64,000 nt of DNA, taken from positions 2,170,001 through 2,234,000 of the forward strand of contig NZ_CP097218.1 of the NCBI RefSeq assembly GCF_023373525.1. The letters run 5' to 3'. The stretch is from Brachybacterium kimchii. Its GTDB lineage: Bacteria > Actinomycetota > Actinomycetes > Actinomycetales > Dermabacteraceae. The notes under the pieces were generated by a model that saw nothing but the letters and a program-made list of their open reading frames with translations, was not told where the DNA came from and searched no databases. The position numbers were made by a program, and so were the translations under genes. Positions 52,145 to 59,882 of the stretch are shown here, in pieces (positions within the stretch are counted from its first letter, which is position 1; each line of letters opens with the position of its first letter).

Positions 52145-53803
52145 ATGTCGACCCCCGACGCTTCCCGTCGGCGTTCCTTCCTGGCGATCGCCTCACGGGA
52201 CCACCACCTTCCCAAGCAGTGCTGGTTCTTCGCCTTCGTGCTGGCGATCAGCGCGCTGCTCGCGATCGTCAGCCCCCAGAAGGTGCTCGGCCCCGAATAC
52301 CTGGCCGGCATCATCGCCCTCGCGCTCGTCACCGTTCTCACGGCGACCTGGCACGTGCTGCGGGTACGCCCGAGTGCGGCGATCTGGATCCCCATCGCCG
52401 ACATCCTGGCAGTCGCTCCCCTACGCGACGCCTTCCGGGTGGAGGCGGCAACGGTCACGCTGCTCGCCTTCGTCCCCGCGCTGTGGGCGGCCTACAGCTG
52501 GCGCTACGTCGGCGCTGCGGCATCCACCGTCGCCGTGACGATATCGTTCGCGATCCCCACGCTCGTGCGGGCGTATCCGGACCCGACCGGCGCCGCGGTC
52601 GTGCGCTCCGTGCTGCTCGCTCTGGTCGTGCTGCAGATGACGCTCATGATCGCCATGGCCACGACACGATCAGTGCAGGAGAGTCATCGCAGTGAGGAGG
52701 CCCTGCGGCAGAAGACGGAGATGCTGAGGGTGACGACCGAACAGGAGAACCTGTTCCAGAACGTCATCGACAGCCTCTCGGTCGGCATCGTGATCGTCGA
52801 CAAGGACGGCCACGACCTGATGATGAATCGCGCTCAGACGGAGCTGCACCGCCTGGCGCTGCCCGAAGGTGAGCCGGACCCTGCCGAGGACCAGCTCCTG
52901 GTGCATTATCCCGACACCGGCGCGATGATCCCCCCTCACGTGCGACCTGTTCGCCGCGCCGTGGACCAGGAGACCTTCACCAACTACATCGTGGTGCTCG
53001 GTGACCCCGGCGGCGAGCGCCGCACCGTCTCCACCGCCGCCCGCCAGATCGTCGACACGAAGGGACAGCGCGGGGGCGCGGTGATCGTCTTCAACGACAT
53101 CAGCACCTTCACGGAGCACGCCCGGCAGCAACGCCGGATCACGGCAGACGTCTCCCACGAGATGCGCACGCCCCTCACCTCGATCCTGGGGTACCTCGAG
53201 CTCGCGATGGACGATCCGCGCATGGACCCGCAGATCCGCCAGGAGCTCGCCGTCGTCGAACGCAACGCCGAGCAGCTGCTGCACCTCGTGGGCGACCTGC
53301 TGGATGGGATGTCCCCGCACGCGGCCGAGCGGTCCCTGGACCGGTCCCCGGCGCGACTCGGCGACATTGCGTGCGAGGCCTGCACGACCCTGCGCCCGCG
53401 CGCCCAGAGCGTGGGTGTCGAACTCACATGCACCGTGCGCCAGAACCGGCTGATCTCGCTGGACACCGCACGGATGACGCAGGTGCTGGTGAACCTGATC
53501 TCGAACGCTCTGAAGTTCACGCCGTCGGGTGGCCACGTGGACGTGACCGTCACCGACGTCGAGGGAGCCGTCGAAGCGCAGGTCAGCGACACGGGCATCG
53601 GCATGACGCCGGACGAGCAGGCGAACCTGTTCAGGGAGTATTACCGCACAGAGACAGCCGCGAAGAAGCAGATTCCCGGGCACGGGCTGGGGCTTGCCAT
53701 CACCCAGAGCATCGTGCGCGCCCACGGAGGACAGATCAGTGTGCGCTCCGAACAAGGGCAGGGATCCGCGTTCACGATCCGCATGCCTTCCGCGGAGGCG
53801 TGA
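52145..53803 (+). CDS. Membrane histidine kinase with PAS-like domain
   Basis: A 552-residue sensor kinase. About six membrane helices occupy residues 22-180, with little periplasmic sequence between them, so it may sense a membrane-associated signal. A PAS-like domain (about 205-320) includes VIDSLSVGIVIVDKDG. The dimerisation helix holds phospho-acceptor His338 in ADVSHEMRTPLTSILGYLE. The ATPase domain has NLISNALKFTPSG, DTGIGM and HGLGLAITQSIVRAHGG. It probably phosphorylates the divergent receiver protein. Position between a glycan synthase and matrix-type secretion genes suggests it controls matrix production; this is inference. Confidence 0.92.
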   Translation: MSTPDASRRRSFLAIASRDHHLPKQCWFFAFVLAISALLAIVSPQKVLGPEYLAGIIALALVTVLTATWHVLRVRPSAAIWIPIADILAVAPLRDAFRVEAATVTLLAFVPALWAAYSWRYVGAAASTVAVTISFAIPTLVRAYPDPTGAAVVRSVLLALVVLQMTLMIAMATTRSVQESHRSEEALRQKTEMLRVTTEQENLFQNVIDSLSVGIVIVDKDGHDLMMNRAQTELHRLALPEGEPDPAEDQLLVHYPDTGAMIPPHVRPVRRAVDQETFTNYIVVLGDPGGERRTVSTAARQIVDTKGQRGGAVIVFNDISTFTEHARQQRRITADVSHEMRTPLTSILGYLELAMDDPRMDPQIRQELAVVERNAEQLLHLVGDLLDGMSPHAAERSLDRSPARLGDIACEACTTLRPRAQSVGVELTCTVRQNRLISLDTARMTQVLVNLISNALKFTPSGGHVDVTVTDVEGAVEAQVSDTGIGMTPDEQANLFREYYRTETAAKKQIPGHGLGLAITQSIVRAHGGQISVRSEQGQGSAFTIRMPSAEA

Positions 53804-53992
53804 GTCGCCGCTCGACCCTGGTGCTCTCGATGGATCCCGTGTGCTCAAGGTCTCCCTCCTGCGGGGCGGACGTGCCCGACATAAGGCTTGATTTCTGAGC
53901 AATCCGGACAGATGCTACCCACGGGTAACGCATGGACGCGTGCCCGGCCCGGGTGTCTCGGGCACTCCCTGACTCTCCTGAATGGAGCCCCC

Positions 53993-54559
53993 ATGGCCTC
54001 GTCGTCCCGCACCGTCCGCTTCATGAAGTGGGGCAGCATCCCCGCCGGTCTCGTCCTCAGCTCGCTGCTGATCTGGCACGCTTCCTACGCAGCCTTCAGC
54101 GACACCACCGAGAACCCGGGCAACTCCTGGCAGGCCGGCCAGGTGGAGATCACCGACGACGACGCGGGCACCGCCATGTTCGACGCGAAGGAGCTCGCTC
54201 CCGGGGACACCGGCACGAACGACATCGTCACCACGTACAGCGGCACCCTGGACGCCGCCACCCGCCTGTACGGGGAGGACGAGGCCACGACTCAGGACCT
54301 TGCGCAGTACATCGACCTGAAGATCGTCGCGGGCAGTGGTGCCGACGCATCGACCGTCTACACCGGCACGCTGGCCGACTTCGCCGCCGACCACTCGGAC
54401 TTCGCGAGCGGGATCGACCTCGGCCGCGCCGAGGGCGGCAGCGACGCCTCGACCCCGTACACGTTCACCTACACCCTGAGCGCCGACGCACCGGACTCCG
54501 CGCAGGGTGGCACCGCGCGGATCGGGTTCACGTGGGAGGCGCAGAGCGTCTCGAAGTGA
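53993..54559 (+). CDS. TasA/camelysin-like secreted protein with SipW-type signal peptide
   Basis: A 188-residue secreted protein. The N-terminal signal (about residues 8-35) ends HASYAAFSDTTENPGNSW, the hallmark of SipW-dependent signal peptides in TasA, TapA and camelysin. The mature part has ITDDDAGTAMFDAKELAPGDTGTNDIV and a beta-rich body without cysteines, as in TasA-family matrix-fibre proteins. The SipW-type peptidase gene starts 44 bp downstream. A hairpin gtgcccg/cgggcac (53940-53965) lies in the leader. ATG 53993 follows a GGAG. TasA-type proteins polymerise into biofilm fibres in Bacillus; that role here is inference. Confidence 0.82.
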   Translation: MASSSRTVRFMKWGSIPAGLVLSSLLIWHASYAAFSDTTENPGNSWQAGQVEITDDDAGTAMFDAKELAPGDTGTNDIVTTYSGTLDAATRLYGEDEATTQDLAQYIDLKIVAGSGADASTVYTGTLADFAADHSDFASGIDLGRAEGGSDASTPYTFTYTLSADAPDSAQGGTARIGFTWEAQSVSK

Positions 54560-54603
54560 CGCCGTCGCGCCCAGTCCCTCTCCTCCCCGCAAGGAGCCGT
54601 GCC

Positions 54604-55494
54604 ATGGATGCGAGAACGACGCGCATCGTCGCGCGAGCCCTGTTGGCGGGATGCGCGCGCACGGTTCTGGTGACCCTCGCCGGCCTGCTGGTCTGGAGCG
54701 TGCTGCCGCTGGCTCTGGGATGGCAGCCGACGGTGGTCATGAGCGGGTCGATGGAGCCGCGGATCATGACGGGGGACGTCGTGGTGACCCGGCAGGTCCC
54801 CGCGGCCGGTCTGCGCGTGGGCCAGGTGCTGCGGGTCGACGACCCCGCGCACCCCGGCCGTGAGCTGCTGCACCGCTACGACCACGCGACCGCCGATGGT
54901 GATCTCGTGCTGCGCGGCGACGCCAACGCCCACGCGGACTCCACTCCGGTGGCGCCTGCGCACGTGCACGGGGTCGGCGTGCTGCGGATCCCCTGGATCG
55001 GGCGTCCGGCGGTGTGGGCCGCCCAGGGCCGGTACCTGCCGCTGACTCTCGTGGGGCTCGTGCTGATCACTCTGCTCTCGGCCGCTCGCATCCCTTCGGA
55101 CCGCGCAGACGCGGACCCACCGACGCCGCCCGGAGCCGACGGACCACCGATGCGCCCGGCCGGACCTGGCGAGGCGGAGCGGGCGTCCGCCAGCGACAGG
55201 GAGGCCCCCGTCGCCGCGGCGACCCTCGCCACCGCCTTCGCAGTCGCTCTGCTGGTCGGCGTCGGCACGCCGGCTTCTGCGGTCTTCACCGATGCCACGC
55301 ACAGTGCCGCGACCTTCACCGCCGCCCCACAGTTCGAGAGACCTTCTCCCGCCTGGGTCCAGCCCACAGGCGCGCACGACGCCTACCCGGCCGGTGCCGT
55401 GGTGAGCTATCAAGGCGGCGTGTACCGGTCGGTCATCAACGCGAACGTCTGGTCGCCGAGCGAGTATCCGCCGGGCTGGGAACGGATCGACTGA
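54604..55494 (+). CDS. sipW: SipW-type signal peptidase fused to a SipW-dependent substrate with CBM5/12 domain
   Basis: A 296-residue protein in two parts. Residues 1-165 are an S26B signal peptidase: membrane helix about 18-40, catalytic Ser49 in MSGSMEP, His90 in ELLHRYD, and GDANAHAD (106-112) supplying the Asp, then a second helix (about 144-160). A Pro-rich linker (165-200) leads to another hydrophobic helix (about 203-220) ending GTPASA, then VFTDATHSAATFTAAP, which reads as a SipW-dependent cleavage region. The last 50 residues match a chitin-binding CBM5/12 module (AYPAGAVVSYQGGVYRSVIN, then W and PPGWERI). A predicted cut after Ala226 would release a 70-residue binding protein. AAGGAG precedes the ATG. 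Confidence 0.82.
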   Translation: MDARTTRIVARALLAGCARTVLVTLAGLLVWSVLPLALGWQPTVVMSGSMEPRIMTGDVVVTRQVPAAGLRVGQVLRVDDPAHPGRELLHRYDHATADGDLVLRGDANAHADSTPVAPAHVHGVGVLRIPWIGRPAVWAAQGRYLPLTLVGLVLITLLSAARIPSDRADADPPTPPGADGPPMRPAGPGEAERASASDREAPVAAATLATAFAVALLVGVGTPASAVFTDATHSAATFTAAPQFERPSPAWVQPTGAHDAYPAGAVVSYQGGVYRSVINANVWSPSEYPPGWERID

Positions 55495-55653
55495 GCGGAC
55501 CCGCGGGAGCAATGCAGGCATCGAGGGCGCCGAGCGGGCGTCCCGCCGGCCGGGCCTCGGCAACAGCGCGACCCGGCCGATCCTCGAGAGATGCATCCAC
55601 GGACGCGCCGCGCGCCGACAGCACGCCTCCGGCGCGAGCGGGATAATCCGTCC

Positions 55654-56961
55654 ATGACAGATCCGGACACCGCGAGCCCGAGGAACGCTCTCTCGTCCTC
55701 AACCACTCCAGACCCGGCCCGAGTCACCGCAGCCTCGGCGCGGCCCTCCTCGCCGCTGCCGCACCCCGACCCGATCCCCGAGGGGCTCAAGATCGGCGCC
55801 GGCTACACCTGGCGCGTGCTGATCATCGGGCTGGGCGTGGTCGCGGTCGCTCTCGCGGCGGTGTGGCTCTCCGAGATCGTGATCCCCTTCATGGTGGGCC
55901 TCCTGCTCTCGGCACTCCTGGTGCCGGTCTCCGCGTTCCTGCAGCGCCATCACTGGCCCAAGTGGGTCGCGATCATCACCGCCTGGGTGGTCATGTTCGC
56001 CGTGATCGTGGGACTCGTGGTCCTGGTGACCAGCCAGATCCGCAGCCAGCTGCCGTCGATCCAGAAGCAGGCCATCGACGCGCTGGACCAGGCCGAGACC
56101 CTGCTGGCGACCCATCCCTTCGGGATCACCGAGTCCGACGTCGACGGCTACGTCACCAAGGCCACCGAGTGGTTGCAGAAGCATGCCTCGGAGATCGGTG
56201 CGGGCGCCGCCGAGGCCGGCTCGAGCGTCGCGCACGTGCTCGAGGGCCTGTTCATCGTCATCTTCGTGACCCTGTTCGCCCTGATCGACGGCAAGCACAT
56301 CTGGATCTGGACCTCGCGGCTGTTCCCGCGCGCGGCGCAGCCGCGGATCCTCGCGGCGGGCGCCGCCGGCTGGCACACCCTGACCAGCTTCATCCGCATC
56401 CAGCTCGTCGTCGCCGCGACCGACGCCGTGTTCATCGGCATCGGCGCCGCGATCCTCGGCGTCCCGCTCGCGATCCCGATCGCCGTGGTGGTCTTCTTCG
56501 GCGCCTTCGTGCCGGTGGTCGGCGCGATCGTGGGCGGCGCCGTCGCCGTGGGCCTCGCGCTCGTCTTCAACGGCTGGGTGCACGCGCTGATCATGCTCGC
56601 GATCGTGGTGGGCGTGCAGCAGATCGAATCCCACGTCCTGCACCCCATGCTCACCGGCACCGCCGTGAAGGTGCACCCGCTGGGCGTCGTCCTCGGCGTC
56701 GTCACGGGCACCGCGATCGCCGGGATCGCCGGCGCGTTCTTCGCCGTGCCCTTCATCGCCACGGTCAACTCGATGATCGTCGCCGCCCGCCGCTGGCAGC
56801 CGGGCACGCCCGTCGACGACGTGCCCGCGATGCTCGGCGTCCCGGACGTCCCCGGAGACGAGGAGCATGAGGGGGACGTGGGAGACGACAAGGAGCAGTC
56901 TGTGAGCGGAACCGACAGCGAGGGCGAGACCGACGAGGGCGAGCCCGCCCAGCGAGGCTGA
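55654..56961 (+). CDS. AI-2E family transporter (PerM-like)
   Basis: A 435-residue membrane protein of the AI-2E/PerM family. After a Pro/Ser-rich cytoplasmic start it has about eight helices. Family landmarks are the amphipathic stretch between helices 3 and 4, FIVIFVTLFALIDGKHIWIW, VFFGAFVPVVGAIVGG and HVLHPMLTGTAVKVHPLGVVLGV. Members export autoinducer-2 or act as antiporters; substrates are poorly defined. The C-terminal 60 residues are acidic. It ends four bases before the end of the convergent DUF6270 gene, with no room for a terminator. ATG 55654 has no clear ribosome binding site. Confidence 0.9.
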   Translation: MTDPDTASPRNALSSSTTPDPARVTAASARPSSPLPHPDPIPEGLKIGAGYTWRVLIIGLGVVAVALAAVWLSEIVIPFMVGLLLSALLVPVSAFLQRHHWPKWVAIITAWVVMFAVIVGLVVLVTSQIRSQLPSIQKQAIDALDQAETLLATHPFGITESDVDGYVTKATEWLQKHASEIGAGAAEAGSSVAHVLEGLFIVIFVTLFALIDGKHIWIWTSRLFPRAAQPRILAAGAAGWHTLTSFIRIQLVVAATDAVFIGIGAAILGVPLAIPIAVVVFFGAFVPVVGAIVGGAVAVGLALVFNGWVHALIMLAIVVGVQQIESHVLHPMLTGTAVKVHPLGVVLGVVTGTAIAGIAGAFFAVPFIATVNSMIVAARRWQPGTPVDDVPAMLGVPDVPGDEEHEGDVGDDKEQSVSGTDSEGETDEGEPAQRG

Positions 56962-56965
56962 GTGA

Positions 56966-57712
56966 TCAGCCGCCGAGCACCTCGGCGGCGATGCGCTCGT
57001 ACACGTCCTGCGCGTAGTGGAAGGGGGCGTGGCCCCAACGGTGCGCGGGGTCGGAGTGGACGGCCTCGTCCTCGAGCGCGAGGACACGCAGTCCGAGCGA
57101 GCGCAGGTGGTCGTAGTAGCGGGAGAATCGTTCGTTGGCATCGGGCGCCGAGATACCCATGCTCCAGGGGGTGCTCTCGCCGTCGAGCGAGGTCTGCGCC
57201 CACGGCACGGCGAGCACGACGGTCTTCTCAACCAGCCCGGCGCGAGCGAGCTCGCCGTGGAAGGACTCCGCGGCCCCTGTCCACGCCGCGAAGTGGTCCT
57301 CGTCCCCGAAGGGGACGTGCAGCGACCCCCTCAGAGCCGCCTTCACGGCGGGAGACCTCATCACATCGATGCTGCGGGTGACGACTGTGCCGTCCAGGTA
57401 GGCCTGCACGCCGTGGCGCTCATCGGTGAGGTCCCACAGCAGCACGTCGGTCGACGGCGCCGCGTCCATGACTCGGCGCGCCGCGTCCCCCGCGAAGTCA
57501 CCGAGCATCTGGCGGCGCTGGAACGGGGAGTCGACGTCATCGTGCTCGGGGAATCGCGAGGAGGCATCCTTCCCGATCGACAGCAGCGACTGGCGCGCCA
57601 CGTAGTCGACGACCTCGACGCCCTCGGGCGCCGCGAGGTCCACCGTGTCCCGAGCGACGCAGCTGCCGTAGATGGCGACCCGCAGGGGCCCATTCCCGGA
57701 CGGTTCGCTCAC
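56966..57712 (-). CDS. DUF6270 family protein
   Basis: A 248-residue protein beginning LRVAIYGSCVARDTVDL, the hallmark of DUF6270 proteins found in surface-polysaccharide loci. Later conserved-looking segments are DVLLWDLTDERHGV, VVLAVPWAQTSLDG and PFHYAQDVYERIA. The GSCVARD and late His suggest an SGNH-like hydrolase or acyltransferase fold, but activity is unproven. The gene is divergent from the CgeB-GT2 glycosyltransferase gene, with 160 bp between them. Confidence 0.78.
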   Translation of the reverse strand: MSEPSGNGPLRVAIYGSCVARDTVDLAAPEGVEVVDYVARQSLLSIGKDASSRFPEHDDVDSPFQRRQMLGDFAGDAARRVMDAAPSTDVLLWDLTDERHGVQAYLDGTVVTRSIDVMRSPAVKAALRGSLHVPFGDEDHFAAWTGAAESFHGELARAGLVEKTVVLAVPWAQTSLDGESTPWSMGISAPDANERFSRYYDHLRSLGLRVLALEDEAVHSDPAHRWGHAPFHYAQDVYERIAAEVLGG

Positions 57713-57871
57713 GGGGCTCCTCGAAGTGGTCGGGCCGGCGTCTTGAGAGCGGCACCTCCTGGCGGAAGGTCCCGGTCACGCGTCAAGGCGCTATACGGTG
57801 GTCGGCGTCAGAGTACCCGCGCGCCGCAACGGGCTCGACGCCATCCGCCGATGCCTGTGCAGGAGACCACC

Positions 57872-59788
57872 ATGACCGTGCCCCGCTCGCCCTTCCGCAC
57901 CGCGCGCACGGCGCTGTGGCATCTGCGCCACGGAGGCATCGACGAGCTGCGCACGTGGCAGCGGCGCCGGCGCGCCGGGATCGCGTCGGGCAGCTCGGTC
58001 GCGACGCCCAGTGACGACGGCACCCTGACCTTCCCGGTCGCCGAACCGCTCCCCGGGCCGCCGCACATCCCTGGCCTGCGGGCCGCGGTGATCCTGGACG
58101 ATTTCTCGATGCGCGCCTGGTCCCACGAGTTCGAGACGGTCGCCGTGACGCCCGAGCAGTGGGCCGATCAGCTCGCCGCAGAGCCCGTGGAGCTGCTGCT
58201 CGTCGAGTCGGCGTGGCACGGCAACGGGGATGCCTGGCAGTACCAGCTGACGGGATCCCAGGCCCCCTCTCCCGCGCTGCGTTCCCTCGTGGAGCACTGC
58301 CGGGAGCAGGGCGTGCCGGCGGTGTTCTGGAACAAGGAGGATCCTCCCCACTTCGATGACTTCATGGACACTGCGCGGCTGTTCGACCACGTCTTCACCA
58401 CCGACGTGACCCTGCTGCCCCGCTATCGCGAGGAGCTGGGGCACGACCGGGTGGCGGTGCTGCCCTTCGCCGCCCAGACCGCCCTCCACAATCCGGTGCG
58501 TCCGCAGCACGGCTTCCACGAGCGGGACGTGGCTTTCGCGGGCATGTACTTCGCGCACAAGTTCCCGGAGCGGCGCGAGCAGATGGACCTGCTGCTGGGC
58601 GGTGCCCTCGACGTCTCGGGGCGGATGCAGTACGGGCTCGAGATCTTCTCGAGGTTCCTGGGGAATGACGAGCGCTACCAGTTCCCCGGTGAACTCGCCG
58701 ATCGCGTGGTCGGATCACTCCCCTACGAGCGGATGCTCAGCGCCTACAAGGCGTACAAGGTCTTCCTCAACGTGAACTCGGTGGTGACGAGCCCGTCGAT
58801 GTGCGCGCGCCGCATCTTCGAGATCACGGCCTCCGGGACGCCCGTGGTGACCACGCCTTCGCCCGCGATGGCGAGCTTCTTCCCCAGCGAGGAGGTGCCC
58901 GTCGCGAGCGACCGCACGGAGGCCGGCCACGTGGTGCGCTCCCTCGTGCGCTCGGGCGAGCTGCGCGATCGCACGGTGCACCTCGCGCAGCGCCGCATCT
59001 GGCGAGAGCACACCTACACGCATCGTGCACGGCAGGTGCTCGAAGCGGCGGGGCTCGGCGAGCGCGCAGGCAGTCGCGGAGTGCCCGGAGATGCCGGGCT
59101 GCCGCGCATCAGCGTGCTCGCGGTGACGAACCGTCCCCGCCAGGTCGATCACCTGATCGCCCAGGTCGCGCGTCAGACCGTCCCCCTGCAGCTGGTGCTC
59201 ATGACGCACGGCTTCACGGTCGATCCGCAGTCAATAGCCATCGCGCATGAGGCCGGCATCGCCGAGGTCGTGGCCCGGGAGATGCCGTCGCACGTCACGC
59301 TCGGCGATTGCCTGAACGCGGCCGTCGCGAGGGCCGACGGCGACGTGCTCACGAAGATGGACGACGACGATCTGTATGGGCCGTGGTACCTGCACGACCT
59401 GCTGCGGGCTCTGGAGTTCTCCGGGGCGGACCTCGTGGGCAAGCATGCGCACTACATGCACCTGCGCGGTCCCGACGCGACCCTCCTGCGCTTCCCGTGG
59501 ATGGAGCATCGCTTCACCGATCGCGTGATGGGCCCGACGATCACCGCGCCGCGCGAGATGTTCACCGCCCACCCCTTCCAGGACGTCTCCCGTGGGGAGG
59601 ACACCGGGTTCCTCGAGGACGTCTCCCGCGCCGGAGGCAGGATCTACTCCGCGGACCGCTTCAATTTCACGCAGGTCCGCACCGCAGGAGAAGCTCACAG
59701 CCATGCCTGGTCGATGAGCGAGCAGGCCCTGCTGGCGACCGCCGACGTCGCCTGGTTCGGACGCAACCAGCGACACGTGATGGTCTGA
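57872..59788 (+). CDS. Two-domain glycosyltransferase: CgeB/GT4-like plus GT2
   Basis: A 638-residue protein. The N-terminal half resembles CgeB/spore-maturation-type GT-B enzymes, with VPAVFWNKEDPPHFDDFMDTARLFD, VAFAGMYFAHKFPERREQM and RRIFEITASGTPVVTTPSP. The C-terminal third (from about residue 410) is a GT2 domain with ISVLAVTNRPRQVDHLIAQV, LTKMDDDDLYGPWYL (metal-binding acidic run) and EDTGFLEDVSRAGG. Fusions of this kind add two successive sugars. ATG 57872 has AGGAG six bases upstream. It neighbours a DUF6270 protein and a GH79-like glycosidase, so a surface glycan is the likely product. Confidence 0.82.
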   Translation: MTVPRSPFRTARTALWHLRHGGIDELRTWQRRRRAGIASGSSVATPSDDGTLTFPVAEPLPGPPHIPGLRAAVILDDFSMRAWSHEFETVAVTPEQWADQLAAEPVELLLVESAWHGNGDAWQYQLTGSQAPSPALRSLVEHCREQGVPAVFWNKEDPPHFDDFMDTARLFDHVFTTDVTLLPRYREELGHDRVAVLPFAAQTALHNPVRPQHGFHERDVAFAGMYFAHKFPERREQMDLLLGGALDVSGRMQYGLEIFSRFLGNDERYQFPGELADRVVGSLPYERMLSAYKAYKVFLNVNSVVTSPSMCARRIFEITASGTPVVTTPSPAMASFFPSEEVPVASDRTEAGHVVRSLVRSGELRDRTVHLAQRRIWREHTYTHRARQVLEAAGLGERAGSRGVPGDAGLPRISVLAVTNRPRQVDHLIAQVARQTVPLQLVLMTHGFTVDPQSIAIAHEAGIAEVVAREMPSHVTLGDCLNAAVARADGDVLTKMDDDDLYGPWYLHDLLRALEFSGADLVGKHAHYMHLRGPDATLLRFPWMEHRFTDRVMGPTITAPREMFTAHPFQDVSRGEDTGFLEDVSRAGGRIYSADRFNFTQVRTAGEAHSHAWSMSEQALLATADVAWFGRNQRHVMV

Positions 59789-59882
59789 AAGTGCGCTCGG
59801 TGTTGCTGACCTCATCCCGCGGATACGATGAGTCGGCATACTCCCCCAGGCCATAGCCCCACTCCAGGACCGCGAGACATCG

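Noticed and set aside
53885..53992. c-di-GMP riboswitch in the leader of the TasA-like gene
   Set aside because: Only simple short hairpins are visible; the conserved GEMM sequence elements are missing.
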